The notes under the pieces: model-generated
Told to the model about the DNA's origin: nothing
The model's database searches: none
What the model saw: only the letters and a program-made list of their open reading frames with translations
From: Petrolisthes cinctipes
Lineage: Eukaryota; Arthropoda; Malacostraca; Decapoda; Porcellanidae
NCBI GenBank assembly: GCA_033782935.1
Contig: JAWQEG010000135.1
Location: 312,501-376,500 of the forward strand
DNA: 64,000 nt
Reading direction: 5' to 3'
Shown: positions 1 through 8,739 of the stretch, piece after piece
Layout: each line of letters begins with the position of its first letter
Position numbering within the stretch: position 1 is the first letter of the stretch
Position numbers and translations under genes: made by a program

Positions 1-229
1 CAACACGCTCAAGTAGAGTGGCACGGGCAACATCAGGAAACGGTGTAGTCCTCCATCTAAAGAACGGCAAGAAAGACTTAGGGATGACTTGTTTATGGAG
101 GAATTTCAGTTGAAGCTTCTTTTTCTTGACTGCCGTTAAACACTTCTTGTAACATCGGAAGCAGGAGGTCAGGAACGGGAAAGTCAGCAGGAAGAAGGAG
201 AAGAGGTGGTGTCTGATCGTGGGATCCAT
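1..229 (-). CDS. PLE ORF1, N-terminal fragment cut by the window edge
   Basis: The ATG is at 229 and the frame stays open to the edge. It encodes the hydrophobic N-terminus and the Lys-rich segment seen in complete copies. Confidence 0.7.
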   Translation of the reverse strand, partial: MDPTIRHHLFSFFLLTFPFLTSCFRCYKKCLTAVKKKKLQLKFLHKQVIPKSFLPFFRWRTTPFPDVARATLLERV

Positions 230-471
230 AATGGAGTGGTAATTCACAATGACGTGAAGAGCAGCATGCTAAGAAAAACCCACTTTTTATAGACAAAAAG
301 CATTTAATATGGATGTTTCGGAGGCAACTACCTCCCTCTTCAGCAGTACAGAGTTGAATGAAACATGAAAGGAAAATAGGCAGCTGACATGAGGAGGGAG
401 GGACAAGGTGTGTTCTGATGACAGACAACACCTCACCTCACCTCACCCAACCGACCTGACCTGGCCATTCC
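1..471 (-). mobile_element. PLE fragment at the left edge (5' end of a unit)
   Basis: This is the 5' end of a unit whose remainder lies outside the window: the first 76 codons of ORF1 and the 242-bp spacer shared with unit 1. It carries a G-to-A change at a CpG near position 149 that turns an Arg of the FRRYKK segment into Cys. Confidence 0.9.
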
Positions 472-1023
472 TCAGGGATCCGACCCCACATCTGGGAGGG
501 ATTTGACCACTAGTGCTCTCATTAATGGATCTAGTTTGAGCATACCTTCATTTAAGTTAAAGTTTTTATAGTGCTGTATACATACTGATTCTAAAATTCT
601 ACGTTTCTTGAAATTGTTGCACTTAATTATCATTTTACCAGAATTTCAATCAATACAGTGGTTGTTGTCATATACATGGAAAAAGTTAGCATTATTTGTG
701 TTACAATTCGTCATATCTCGTTTATGTTCTTTCATTCTAACATCTAAAGATCTCCCAGTTTCACCTATATAAACTAAGTCACAGTCTTTGCAAGGAATTT
801 TGTATACTCCTGCTTGGGGCTGAACAGTGGCATTATTTCTTACAAGAGTAGTTTTGATACTAGAAGTATATTTGAAGGATATGTTTACATCAAGTTCTCT
901 GCTAACTGACTGAATTTTTTCCAGACTTTTTACATAAGGAAGACATAAATAAGGTTTCTTTTCGGACTGACATTTAGGAACATAGAAGGTTTTCCTAGCC
1001 TTATAATAAGCTTTTCTGATAAA
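472..1023 (-). pseudogene. GIY-YIG endonuclease region, unit 1
   Basis: The VYIGETGR and RRILES motifs are present, so the predicted catalytic Glu remains. A TAG at 1024-1026 separates it from the RT, and the Trp of the HCIDW motif is a TGA (GAATTTCAATC on the plus strand). This second stop is shared by units 1, 3-7 and 9. Confidence 0.85.
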
Positions 1024-1037
1024 CTAATCAGGATATT

Positions 1038-1940
1038 TCAAGTTACGGAATATAATCCAATTTTTTTTTCTACCACTAAATTTTTGGGGCTACTAATTCT
1101 TAATGCTCTGAGAAACAAGGTAGATATGACAGAAATTTTGATAGAATCATTATGATAAGAGAAAAAATGAATGTACATATCACAATGAGTGTGTTTCCTA
1201 TAGACAGTGAAAGTAGGGAAGTCATTAATATTAGTAACCAAAACATCAATTTCCCATTCCATTTTGAAATTGATAGATGGAACCAAGTCATTTAATTTGC
1301 AAAAGAAATCTTCAAAATTATTGAGACTGTTGGGCCAAAAGGAGAAAATATCATCTACATACCTATGCCATATTAGATTTGGGGGTGCAATGTTGGATAA
1401 TAACTCAGTTTCAAAAAATTCCATATACAAATTACTATGGATGGGGGATAACGGCGACCCCATAGCATTGCGAAAACGCTGAATGAAGAATTTATCATTA
1501 AAAGAAAAAGCATTTGATGAAACACAAATATTAATTAATTCAAGGAAGGAAGATATTGGCATACCCAAATCTAAATCATAGTCTGGCATTTTCCTACTTA
1601 GAAATTCTAATACATCGTTAAGTGGCACTTTAGTGAAGAGTGAATCTACATCAAAACTTACCATTTTTCCATTAGTTAGGTTTAGAGACTTAATTTTATC
1701 ATTAAAATGTGAGGAATTTTTAATGTGTGAACTTGAGATGCATCCCACTAATGGTGATAATTTATTGGCTAAGAATGTTGATAATTTGTAGCTAAATGAT
1801 CCACAGTACGAAACAATGGGGCGAAGAGGAACACCATTCTTATGTGTTTTGGGTAGACAATATGTGTGTGGAAGTTTAGGGTTGACTTGCATGAACCATT
1901 TGGCATCGATGTTGGGCACATTATTGAGTAGTTCTTTCAC
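1038..1940 (-). CDS. PLE reverse transcriptase ORF2, unit 1 (300 codons)
   Basis: Motifs LPKTHK, FDVDSLFTKVP, GSPLSP and RYVDD are present. Relative to families B and C it has Gly28 to Cys, Gly157 to Arg, Leu168 to His and no GSLPFLD block. The T9 homopolymer shifts the last residues into a different frame (ending GLYSVT). It begins with GTG, not ATG. It shares Ile for Met in SIKMS with unit 5. Confidence 0.85.
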   Translation of the reverse strand: MKELLNNVPNIDAKWFMQVNPKLPHTYCLPKTHKNGVPLRPIVSYCGSFSYKLSTFLANKLSPLVGCISSSHIKNSSHFNDKIKSLNLTNGKMVSFDVDSLFTKVPLNDVLEFLSRKMPDYDLDLGMPISSFLELINICVSSNAFSFNDKFFIQRFRNAMGSPLSPIHSNLYMEFFETELLSNIAPPNLIWHRYVDDIFSFWPNSLNNFEDFFCKLNDLVPSINFKMEWEIDVLVTNINDFPTFTVYRKHTHCDMYIHFFSYHNDSIKISVISTLFLRALRISSPKNLVVEKKIGLYSVT

Positions 1941-2796
1941 AGTACGGTTGAACCGGGTGGACAGACACTTTAATTAAGGGAGAAGATCTCAACTTTTCAT
2001 AAGTGGTGACGTCATTTAATAGATTTAACATCTTTTCTTCGTAGTTAACTTTATCAAGTATCACAACTGAGTTGCTCTTGTCAGCTTTAGTTATGAAAAT
2101 GGAGTTGTTTTTTCTTAAATTCTCCAAGGCCAAACGAAACCGCCTAGGAATGGAATCATAGGAGTTAAAATGATCCAAAAAGCCATTGATTATAAAACCA
2201 TTAAGGCACGGGAAATTATGCCTTCCATTAAATACAGACGCAACAAAATCTAGGGCAATATTTCTACCAGGTTTTAGAGCAAAAGAAAAACCCAGTTGCA
2301 ACACTTGATTTTCAATTTCCGATAGCACATAGGACGACAAATTCACCACTGAGCCCATAACACCACAGTTGTTCCACTCACTGGCACTGCACAATTCGCT
2401 GATGACTCTGTTGTGTCTAATCCTGGTCTTGTTCACTTCATGGTTACACTTGTTACTGGCTGTCTGAAGTACGGATTCCAACAAATCATCATGAAGGTGT
2501 CCTTTGAGAAGTCGTATGTTACGTCGAAGAAGCCAATACGACTCATCAACTTCTCGTTTTATGCAGGCAACACGCTCAAGTAGAGTGGCACAGGCAACAT
2601 CAGGAAACGGTGTAGTCCTCCATCTAAAGAACGGCAAGAAAGACTTAGGGATGACTTGTTTATGGAGGAATTTCAGTTGAAGCTTCTTTTTCTTGACTGC
2701 CGTTAAACACTTCTTGTAACGTCAGAAGCAGGAGGTCAGGAACGGGAAAGTCAGCAGGAAGAAGGAGAAGAGGTGGTGTCTGATCGTGGGATCCAT
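1921..2796 (-). pseudogene. PLE ORF1, unit 1, with an internal stop
   Basis: An Arg CGA near codon 25 is TGA at 2722-2724, a CpG transition. The frame is open from there to the usual end in the RT. No ATG-started product covers the whole region. Unit 14 has the same stop although it belongs to another family. Confidence 0.85.
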
Positions 2797-3038
2797 AATG
2801 GAGTGGTAATTCACAATGACGTGAAGAGCAGCATGCTAAGAAAAACCCACTTTTTATAGACAAAAAGCATTTAATATGGATGTTTCGGAGGCAACTACCT
2901 CCCTCTTCAGCAGTACAGAGTTGAATGAAACATGAAAGGAAAATAGGCAGCTGACATGAGGAGGGAGGGACAAGGTGTGTTCTGATGACAGACAACACCT
3001 CACCTCACCTCACCCAACCGACCTGACCTGGCCATTCC

Positions 3039-3590
3039 TCAGGGATCCGACCCCACATCTGGGAGGGATTTGACCACTAGTGCTCTCATTAATGGATCTA
3101 GTTTGAGCATACCTTCATTTAAGTTAAAGTTTTTATAGTGCTGTATACATACTGATTTTAATATTCTACGTTTCTTGAAATTGTTGCACTTAATTATCAT
3201 TTTACCAGAATTCCAATCAATACAGTGGTTGTTGTCATATACATGGACAAAGTTAGCATTATTTGTGTTACAATTCGTCATATCTCGTTTATGTTCTTTC
3301 ATTCTAACATCTAAAGATCTCCCAGTTTCACCTATATAAACTAAGTCACAGTCTTTGCAAGGAATTTTGTATACTCCTGCTTGGGGCTGAACAGTGGCAT
3401 TATTTCTTACAAGAGTAGATTAGATACTAGAAGTATATTTGAAGGATATGTTTACATCAAGTTCTCTGCTAACTGACTGAATTTTTTCCAGACTTTTTAC
3501 ATAAGGAAGACATAAATAAGGTTTCTTTTCGGACTGACATTTAGGAACATAGAAGGTTTTCCTAGCCTTATAATAAGCTTTTCTGATAAA
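3039..3590 (-). pseudogene. GIY-YIG endonuclease region, unit 2
   Basis: The last 87 codons (3039-3302) are open from ATG (MKEHKRDM). Upstream, the Lys codon equivalent to residue 371 is TAA, next to GATTAGATAC on the plus strand. The predicted catalytic Glu of RRILES is Lys. It is therefore probably inactive even if expressed. Confidence 0.85.
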
Positions 3591-4508
3591 CTAATCAGGA
3601 TATTTCAAGTTACGGAACATAATCCAATTTTTTTTTTCTACCTCTAAATTTTTGGGGCTACAATATCTTAATGCTCTGAGAAACAAGGTAGATATGACAG
3701 ACATTTTGATAGAATCATTATGATAAGAGAAAAAATGAATGTACATATCACAATGAGTGTGTTTCCTATAGACAGTGAAAGTAGGGAAGTCATTAATATT
3801 AGTAACCAAAACATCAATTTCCCATTCCATTTTGAAATTGATAGATGGAACCAAGTCATTTAATTTGCAAAAGAAATCTTCAAAATTATTGAGACTGTTG
3901 GGCCAAAAGGAGAAAATATCATCTACATACCTATGCCATATTAGATTTGGGGGTGCAATGTTGGATAATAACTCAGTTTCAAAAAATTCCATATACAAAT
4001 TACTAAGGATGGGGGATAACGGCGACCCCATAGCATTGCGAAAACGCTGAATGAAGAATTTATCATTAAAAGAAAAAGCATTGGATGAAACACAAATATT
4101 AATTAATTCAAGGAAGGAAGATATTGGCATACCCAAATCTAAATCATAGTCTGGCATTTTCCTACTTAGAAATTCTAATACATCGTTAAGTGGCACTTTA
4201 GTGAAGAGTGAATCTACATCAAAACTTACCATTTTTCCATTAGTTAGGTTTAGAGACTTAATTTTATCATTAAAATGTGAGGAATTTTTAATGTGTGAAC
4301 TTGAGATGCATCCCACTAATGGTGATAATTTATTGGCTAAGAATGTTGATAATTTGTAGCTAAATGATCCACAGTACGAAACAATGGGGCGAAGAGGAAC
4401 ACCATTCTTATGTGTTTTGGGTAGACAATATGTTTGTGGAAGTTTAGGGTTGACTTGCATGAACCATTTGGCATCGATGTTGGGCACATTATTGAGTAGT
4501 TCTTTCAC
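3591..4508 (-). CDS. PLE reverse transcriptase ORF2, unit 2 (305 codons)
   Basis: It ends at the TAG that replaces Trp314 (YPD then stop). It keeps Leu168 (SPILSN) but has QTYC for HIYG, Arg157 and the 21-bp deletion, so the LPFLD motif is missing. YVDD is intact. Confidence 0.87.
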   Translation of the reverse strand: MKELLNNVPNIDAKWFMQVNPKLPQTYCLPKTHKNGVPLRPIVSYCGSFSYKLSTFLANKLSPLVGCISSSHIKNSSHFNDKIKSLNLTNGKMVSFDVDSLFTKVPLNDVLEFLSRKMPDYDLDLGMPISSFLELINICVSSNAFSFNDKFFIQRFRNAMGSPLSPILSNLYMEFFETELLSNIAPPNLIWHRYVDDIFSFWPNSLNNFEDFFCKLNDLVPSINFKMEWEIDVLVTNINDFPTFTVYRKHTHCDMYIHFFSYHNDSIKMSVISTLFLRALRYCSPKNLEVEKKNWIMFRNLKYPD

Positions 4509-5364
4509 AGTACGGTTGAACCGGGTGGACAGACACTTTAATTAAGGGAGAAGATCTCAACTTTTCATAAGTGGTGACGTCATTTAATAGATTTAACATC
4601 TTTTCTTCGTAGTTAACTTTATCAAGTATCACAACTGAGTTGCTCTTGTCAGCTTTAGTTATGAAAATGGAGTTGTTTTTTCTTAAATTCTCCAAGGCCA
4701 AACGAAACCGCCTAGGAATGGAATCATAGGAGTTAAAATGATCCAAAAAGCCATTGATTATAAAACCATTAAGGCACGGGAAATTATGCCTTCCATTAAA
4801 TACAGACGCAACAAAATCTAGGGCAATATTTCTACCAGGTTTTAGAGCAAAAGAAAAACCCAGTTGCAACACTTGATTTTCAATTTCCGATAGCACATAG
4901 GACGACAAATTCACCACTGAGCCCATAACACCACAGTTGTTCCACTCACTGGCACTGCACAATTCGCTGATGACTCTGTTGTGTCTAATCCTGGTCTTGT
5001 TCACTTCATGGTTACACTTGTTACTGGCTGTCTGAAGTACGGATTCCAACAAATCATCATGAAGGTGTCCTTTGAGAAGTCGTATGTTACGTCGAAGAAG
5101 CAAATACGACTCATCAACTTCTCGTTTTATGCAGGCAACACGCTCAAGTAGAGTAGCACGGGCAACATCAGGAAACGGTGTAGTCCTCCATCTAAAGAAC
5201 GGCAAGAAAGACTTAGGGATGACTTGTTTATGGAGGAATTTCAGTTGAAGCTTCTTTTTCTTGACTGCCGTTAAACACTTCTTGTAACGTCGGAAGCAGG
5301 AGGTCAGGAACGGGAAAGTCAGCAGGAAGAAGGAGAAGAGGTGGTGTCTGATCGTGGGATCCAT
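4489..5364 (-). CDS. PLE ORF1: N-terminal region plus first RT motifs (291 codons)
   Basis: This is the representative intact ORF1. I start it at ATG 5364; the frame continues upstream to a stop but the only earlier start-like codon is GTG. Residues 7-24 are strongly hydrophobic, 35-50 are Lys-rich, 152-155 read NLSS followed by SEIENQVLQLGF, a pattern I recognise from PLE N-terminal regions, and 235-248 are ITKADKSNSVVILD, the first conserved RT motif. The frame ends in ERTTQ 20 nt inside ORF2, which continues the RT in the +1 frame. A complete PLE polyprotein would carry both parts in one frame. The role would be RNA-templated DNA synthesis primed at the endonuclease nick; the N-terminal function is not known to me. 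Confidence 0.85.
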   Translation of the reverse strand: MDPTIRHHLFSFFLLTFPFLTSCFRRYKKCLTAVKKKKLQLKFLHKQVIPKSFLPFFRWRTTPFPDVARATLLERVACIKREVDESYLLLRRNIRLLKGHLHDDLLESVLQTASNKCNHEVNKTRIRHNRVISELCSASEWNNCGVMGSVVNLSSYVLSEIENQVLQLGFSFALKPGRNIALDFVASVFNGRHNFPCLNGFIINGFLDHFNSYDSIPRRFRLALENLRKNNSIFITKADKSNSVVILDKVNYEEKMLNLLNDVTTYEKLRSSPLIKVSVHPVQPYCERTTQ

Positions 5365-5418
5365 AATGGAGTGGTAATTCACAATGACGTGAAGAGCAGC
5401 ATGCTAAGAAAAACCCAC

Positions 5419-5426
5419 TTTTTATA
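5419..5426 (-). promoter_or_regulatory. TATA-like box ahead of ORF1
   Basis: Minus-strand TATAAAAA lies about 55 nt upstream of the ORF1 ATG at 5364. The surrounding CCCACTTTTTATAGAC (plus strand) recurs in every spacer, with one flanking change in the spacer above unit 21. It could act as a core promoter for each unit; this is inferred from sequence and position only. Confidence 0.45.
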
Positions 5427-5449
5427 GACAAAAAGCATTTAATATGGAT

Positions 5450-5478
5450 GTTTCGGAGGCAACTACCTCCCTCTTCAG
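5450..5478 (-). ncRNA. Hammerhead-ribozyme-like core with GGAGG/CCTCC hairpin
   Basis: On the minus strand, CTGAAGA (5478-5472) is followed by a hairpin with arms GGAGGT/GCCTCC and an AGTT loop (5470-5455), then GAAAC (5454-5450). CUGANGA, helix II and GAAA in this order form the hammerhead core. PLE terminal repeats are known to carry hammerhead motifs. I could not find a convincing helix I or cleavage triplet, and one extra G sits before the helix, so this may be a degenerate or dimer-dependent motif. Confidence 0.45.
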
Positions 5479-5563
5479 CAGTACAGAGTTGAATGAAACA
5501 TGAAAGGAAAATAGGCAGCTGACATGAGGAGGGAGGGACAAGGTGTGTTCTGATGACAGACAA

Positions 5564-5583
5564 CACCTCACCTCACCTCACCC
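5564..5583. repeat. (CCTCA)3 short tandem repeat in the spacer
   Basis: CACCTCACCTCACCTCACCC occurs in the spacer between the ORF1 start of one unit and the endonuclease end of the next, in nearly all units. The copy near 49337 has one repeat fewer, which accounts for unit 19 being 5 bp shorter than its neighbours. Confidence 0.8.
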
Positions 5584-5606
5584 AACCGACCTGACCTGGC
5601 CATTCC

Positions 5607-6158
5607 TCAGGGATCCGACCCCACATCTGGGAGGGATTTGACCACTAGTGCTCTCATTAATGGATCTAGTTTGAGCATACCTTCATTTAAGTTAAAGTTT
5701 TTATAGTGCTGTATACATACTGATTCTAAAATTCTACGTTTCTTGAAATTGTTGCACTTAATTATCATTTTACCAGAATTTCAATCAATACAGTGGTTGT
5801 TGTCATATACATGGAAAAAGTTAGCATTATTTGTGTTACAATTCGTCATATCTCGTTTATGTTCTTTCATTCTAACATCTAAAGATCTCCCAGTTTCACC
5901 TATATAAACTAAGTCACAGTCTTTGCAAGGAATTTTGTATACTCCTGCTTGGGGCTGAACAGTGGCATTATTTCTTACAAGAGTAGTTTTGATACTAGAA
6001 GTATATTTGAAGGATATGTTTACATCAAGTTCTCTGCTAACTGACTGAATTTTGTCCAGACTTTTTACATAAGGAAGACATAAATAAGGTTTCTTTTCGG
6101 ACTGACATTTAGGAACATAGAAGGTTTTCCTAGCCTTATAATAAGCTTTTCTGATAAA
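5607..6158 (-). pseudogene. GIY-YIG endonuclease region, unit 3
   Basis: VYIGETGR and the catalytic-type Glu are kept. It is cut off by TAG at 6159-6161 and by TGA in place of the HCIDW Trp. Confidence 0.85.
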
Positions 6159-6172
6159 CTAATCAGGATATT

Positions 6173-7075
6173 TCAAGTTACGGAATATAATCCAATTTTT
6201 TTTTCTACCACTAAATTTTTGGGGCTACTAATTCTTAATGCTCTGAGAAACAAGGTAGATATGACAGACATTTTGATAGAATCATTATGATAAGAGAAAA
6301 AATGAATGTACATATCACAATGAGTGTGTTTCCTATAGACAGTGAAAGTAGGGAAGTCATTAATTTTAGTAACCAAAACATCAATTTCCCATTCCATTTT
6401 GAAATTGATAGATGGAACCAAGTCATTTAATTTGCAAAAGAAATCTTCAAAATTATTGAGACTGTTGGGCCAAAAGGAGAAAATATCATCTACATACCTA
6501 TGCCATATTAGATTTGGGGGTGCAATGTTGGATAATAACTCAGTTTCAAAAAATTCCATATACAAATTACTAAGGATGGGGGATAACGGCGACCCCATAG
6601 CATTGCGAAAACGCTGAATGAAGAATTTATCATTAAAAGAAAAAGCATTGGATGAAACACAAATATTAATTAATTCAAGGAAGGAAGATATTGGCATACC
6701 CAAATCTAAATCATAGTCTGGCATTTTCCTACTTAGAAATTCTAATACATCGTTAAGTGGCACTTTAGTGAAGAGTGAATCTACATCAAAACTTACCATT
6801 TTTCCATTAGTTAGGTTTAGAGACTTAATTTTATCATTAAAATGTGAGGAATTTTTAATGTGTGAACTTGAGATGCATCCCACTAATGGTGATAATTTAT
6901 TGGCTAAGAATGTTGATAATTTGTAGCTAAATGATCCACAGTACGAAACAATGGGGCGAAGAGGAACACCATTCTTATGTGTTTTGGGTAGACAATATGT
7001 TTGTGGAAGTTTAGGGTTGACTTGCATGAACCATTTGGCATCGATGTTGGGCACATTATTGAGTAGTTCTTTCAC
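6173..7075 (-). CDS. PLE reverse transcriptase ORF2, unit 3 (300 codons)
   Basis: The 21-bp deletion is present, but the codon after it gives TKINDF, as in families B and C, rather than TNINDF. FDVDSLF, GSPLSPILSN and YVDD are intact; Gly157 is Arg. The tail is the T9 frame. Confidence 0.85.
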   Translation of the reverse strand: MKELLNNVPNIDAKWFMQVNPKLPQTYCLPKTHKNGVPLRPIVSYCGSFSYKLSTFLANKLSPLVGCISSSHIKNSSHFNDKIKSLNLTNGKMVSFDVDSLFTKVPLNDVLEFLSRKMPDYDLDLGMPISSFLELINICVSSNAFSFNDKFFIQRFRNAMGSPLSPILSNLYMEFFETELLSNIAPPNLIWHRYVDDIFSFWPNSLNNFEDFFCKLNDLVPSINFKMEWEIDVLVTKINDFPTFTVYRKHTHCDMYIHFFSYHNDSIKMSVISTLFLRALRISSPKNLVVEKKIGLYSVT

Positions 7076-7931
7076 AGTACGGTTGAACCGGGTGGACAGA
7101 CACTTTAATTAAGGGAGAAGATCTCAACTTTTCATAAGTGGTGACGTCATTTAATAGATTTAACATCTTTTCTTCGTAGTTAACTTTATCAAGTATCACA
7201 ACTGAGTTGCTCTTGTCAGCTTTAGTTATGAAAATGGAGTTGTTTTTTCTTAAATTCTCCAAGGCCAAACGAAACCGCCTAGGAATGGAATCATAGGAGT
7301 TAAAATGATCCAAAAAGCCATTGATTATAAAACCATTAAGGCACGGGAAATTATGCCTTCCATTAAATACAGACGCAACAAAATCTAGGGCAATATTTCT
7401 ACCAGGTTTTAGAGCAAAAGAAAAACCCAGTTGCAACACTTGATTTTCAATTTCCGATAGCACATAGGACGACAAATTCACCACTGAGCCCATAACACCA
7501 CAGTTGTTCCACTCACTGGCACTGCACAATTCGCTGATGACTCTGTTGTGTCTAATCCTGGTCTTGTTCACTTCATGGTTACACTTGTTACTGGCTGTCT
7601 GAAGTACGGATTCCAACAAATCATCATGAAGGTGTCCTTTGAGAAGTCGTATGTTACGTCGAAGAAGCAAATACGACTCATCAACTTCTCGTTTTATGCA
7701 GGCAACACGCTCAAGTAGAGTAGCACGGGCAACATCAGGAAACGGTGTAGTCCTCCATCTAAAGAACGGCAAGAAAGACTTAGGGATGACTTGTTTATGG
7801 AGGAATTTCAGTTGAAGCTTCTTTTTCTTGACTGCCGTTAAACACTTCTTGTAACGTCGGAAGCAGGAGGTCAGGAACGGGAAAGTCAGCAGGAAGAAGG
7901 AGAAGAGGTGGTGTCTGATCGTGGGATCCAT
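7056..7931 (-). CDS. PLE ORF1, unit 3 (291 codons)
   Basis: It is open from ATG 7931 to the shared frame break. It has SYLLLRR where most units have SYWLLRR, as do units 2 and 8. Confidence 0.8.
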   Translation of the reverse strand: MDPTIRHHLFSFFLLTFPFLTSCFRRYKKCLTAVKKKKLQLKFLHKQVIPKSFLPFFRWRTTPFPDVARATLLERVACIKREVDESYLLLRRNIRLLKGHLHDDLLESVLQTASNKCNHEVNKTRIRHNRVISELCSASEWNNCGVMGSVVNLSSYVLSEIENQVLQLGFSFALKPGRNIALDFVASVFNGRHNFPCLNGFIINGFLDHFNSYDSIPRRFRLALENLRKNNSIFITKADKSNSVVILDKVNYEEKMLNLLNDVTTYEKLRSSPLIKVSVHPVQPYCERTTQ

Positions 7932-8173
7932 AATGGAGTGGTAATTCACAATGACGTGAAGAGCAGCATGCTAAGAAAAACCCACTTTTTATAGACAAAA
8001 AGCATTTAATATGGATGTTTCGGAGGCAACTACCTCCCTCTTCAGCAGTACAGAGTTGAATGAAACATGAAAGGAAAATAGGCAGCTGACATGAGGAGGG
8101 AGGGACAAGGTGTGTTCTGATGACAGACAACACCTCACCTCACCTCACCCAACCGACCTGACCTGGCCATTCC

Positions 8174-8725
8174 TCAGGGATCCGACCCCACATCTGGGAG
8201 GGATTTGACCACTAGTGCTCTCATTAATGGATCTAGTTTGAGCATACCTTCATTTAAGTTAAAGTTTTTATAGTGCTGTATACATACTGATTCTAAAATT
8301 CTACGTTTCTTGAAATTGTTGCACTTAATTATCATTTTACCAGAATTTCAATCAATACAGTGGTTGTTGTCATATACATGGAAAAAGTTAGCATTATTTG
8401 TGTTACAATTCGTCATATCTCGTTTATGTTCTTTCATTCTAACATCTAAAGATCTCCCAGTTTCACCTATATAAACTAAGTCACAGTCTTTGCAAGGAAT
8501 TTTGTATACTCCTGCTTGGGGCTGAACAGTGGCATTATTTCTTACAAGAGTAGTTTTGATACTAGAAGTATATTTGAAGGATATGTTTACATCAAGTTCT
8601 CTGCTAACTGACTGAATTTTGTCCAGACTTTTTACATAAGGAAGACATAAATAAGGTTTCTTTTCGGACTGACATTTAGGAACATAGAAGGTTTTCCTAG
8701 CCTTATAATAAGCTTTTCTGATAAA
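8174..8725 (-). pseudogene. GIY-YIG endonuclease region, unit 4
   Basis: It has the two family A stops (TAG at the Trp314 site and TGA in HCIDW) with otherwise recognisable VYIG and ILES motifs. Confidence 0.85.
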
Positions 8726-8739
8726 CTAATCAGGATATT

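Larger units (their letters stand above)
472..3038 (-). mobile_element. PLE unit 1 (family A, 2567 bp)
   Basis: Family A is recognised by the 21-bp deletion in the RT and by RT residues Thr26 and Cys28. This unit shares an Arg-to-Cys change in ORF1 (AC replacing AR in the PDVARATLL segment) with unit 7. The spacer is at 2797-3038. Confidence 0.95.
3039..5606 (-). mobile_element. PLE unit 2 (family A, variant also seen as unit 8, 2568 bp)
   Basis: This variant differs from other family A units: T10 rather than T9 in the homopolymer, RYCSPKNLEVEKK near the RT end, intact Trp in HCIDW, and Lys in place of the endonuclease Glu. Unit 8 has all of these, 15,403 bp away. Confidence 0.95.
5607..8173 (-). 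mobile_element. PLE unit 3 (family A, 2567 bp)
   Basis: It is intermediate within family A: QTYC and Leu168 as in unit 2, but T9 and the HCIDW stop as in units 1 and 4. It shares GAATTTTGTCCAG (plus strand) with unit 4 only. Spacer 7932-8173. Confidence 0.95.

Noticed and set aside
5548..5560. Plus-strand CTGATGA in GTGTTCTGATGACAGAC as a hammerhead core
   Set aside because: No helix II followed by GAAA comes after it on that strand, and family C changes it to CTGATGAAAG with no matching change.
5228..5566. Minus-strand ORF of about 112 codons starting MLSVIRTHL across spacer and ORF1 start
   Set aside because: It overlaps ORF1 by over 130 nt in another frame, crosses the hairpin and TATA-like box, and is shortened or altered in family C without other signs of loss. 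Most likely a shadow.
5564..5583. (CCTCA)n as a telomere repeat
   Set aside because: Only three copies per unit, and the sequence does not match the arthropod (TTAGG)n or vertebrate (TTAGGG)n telomere repeat.
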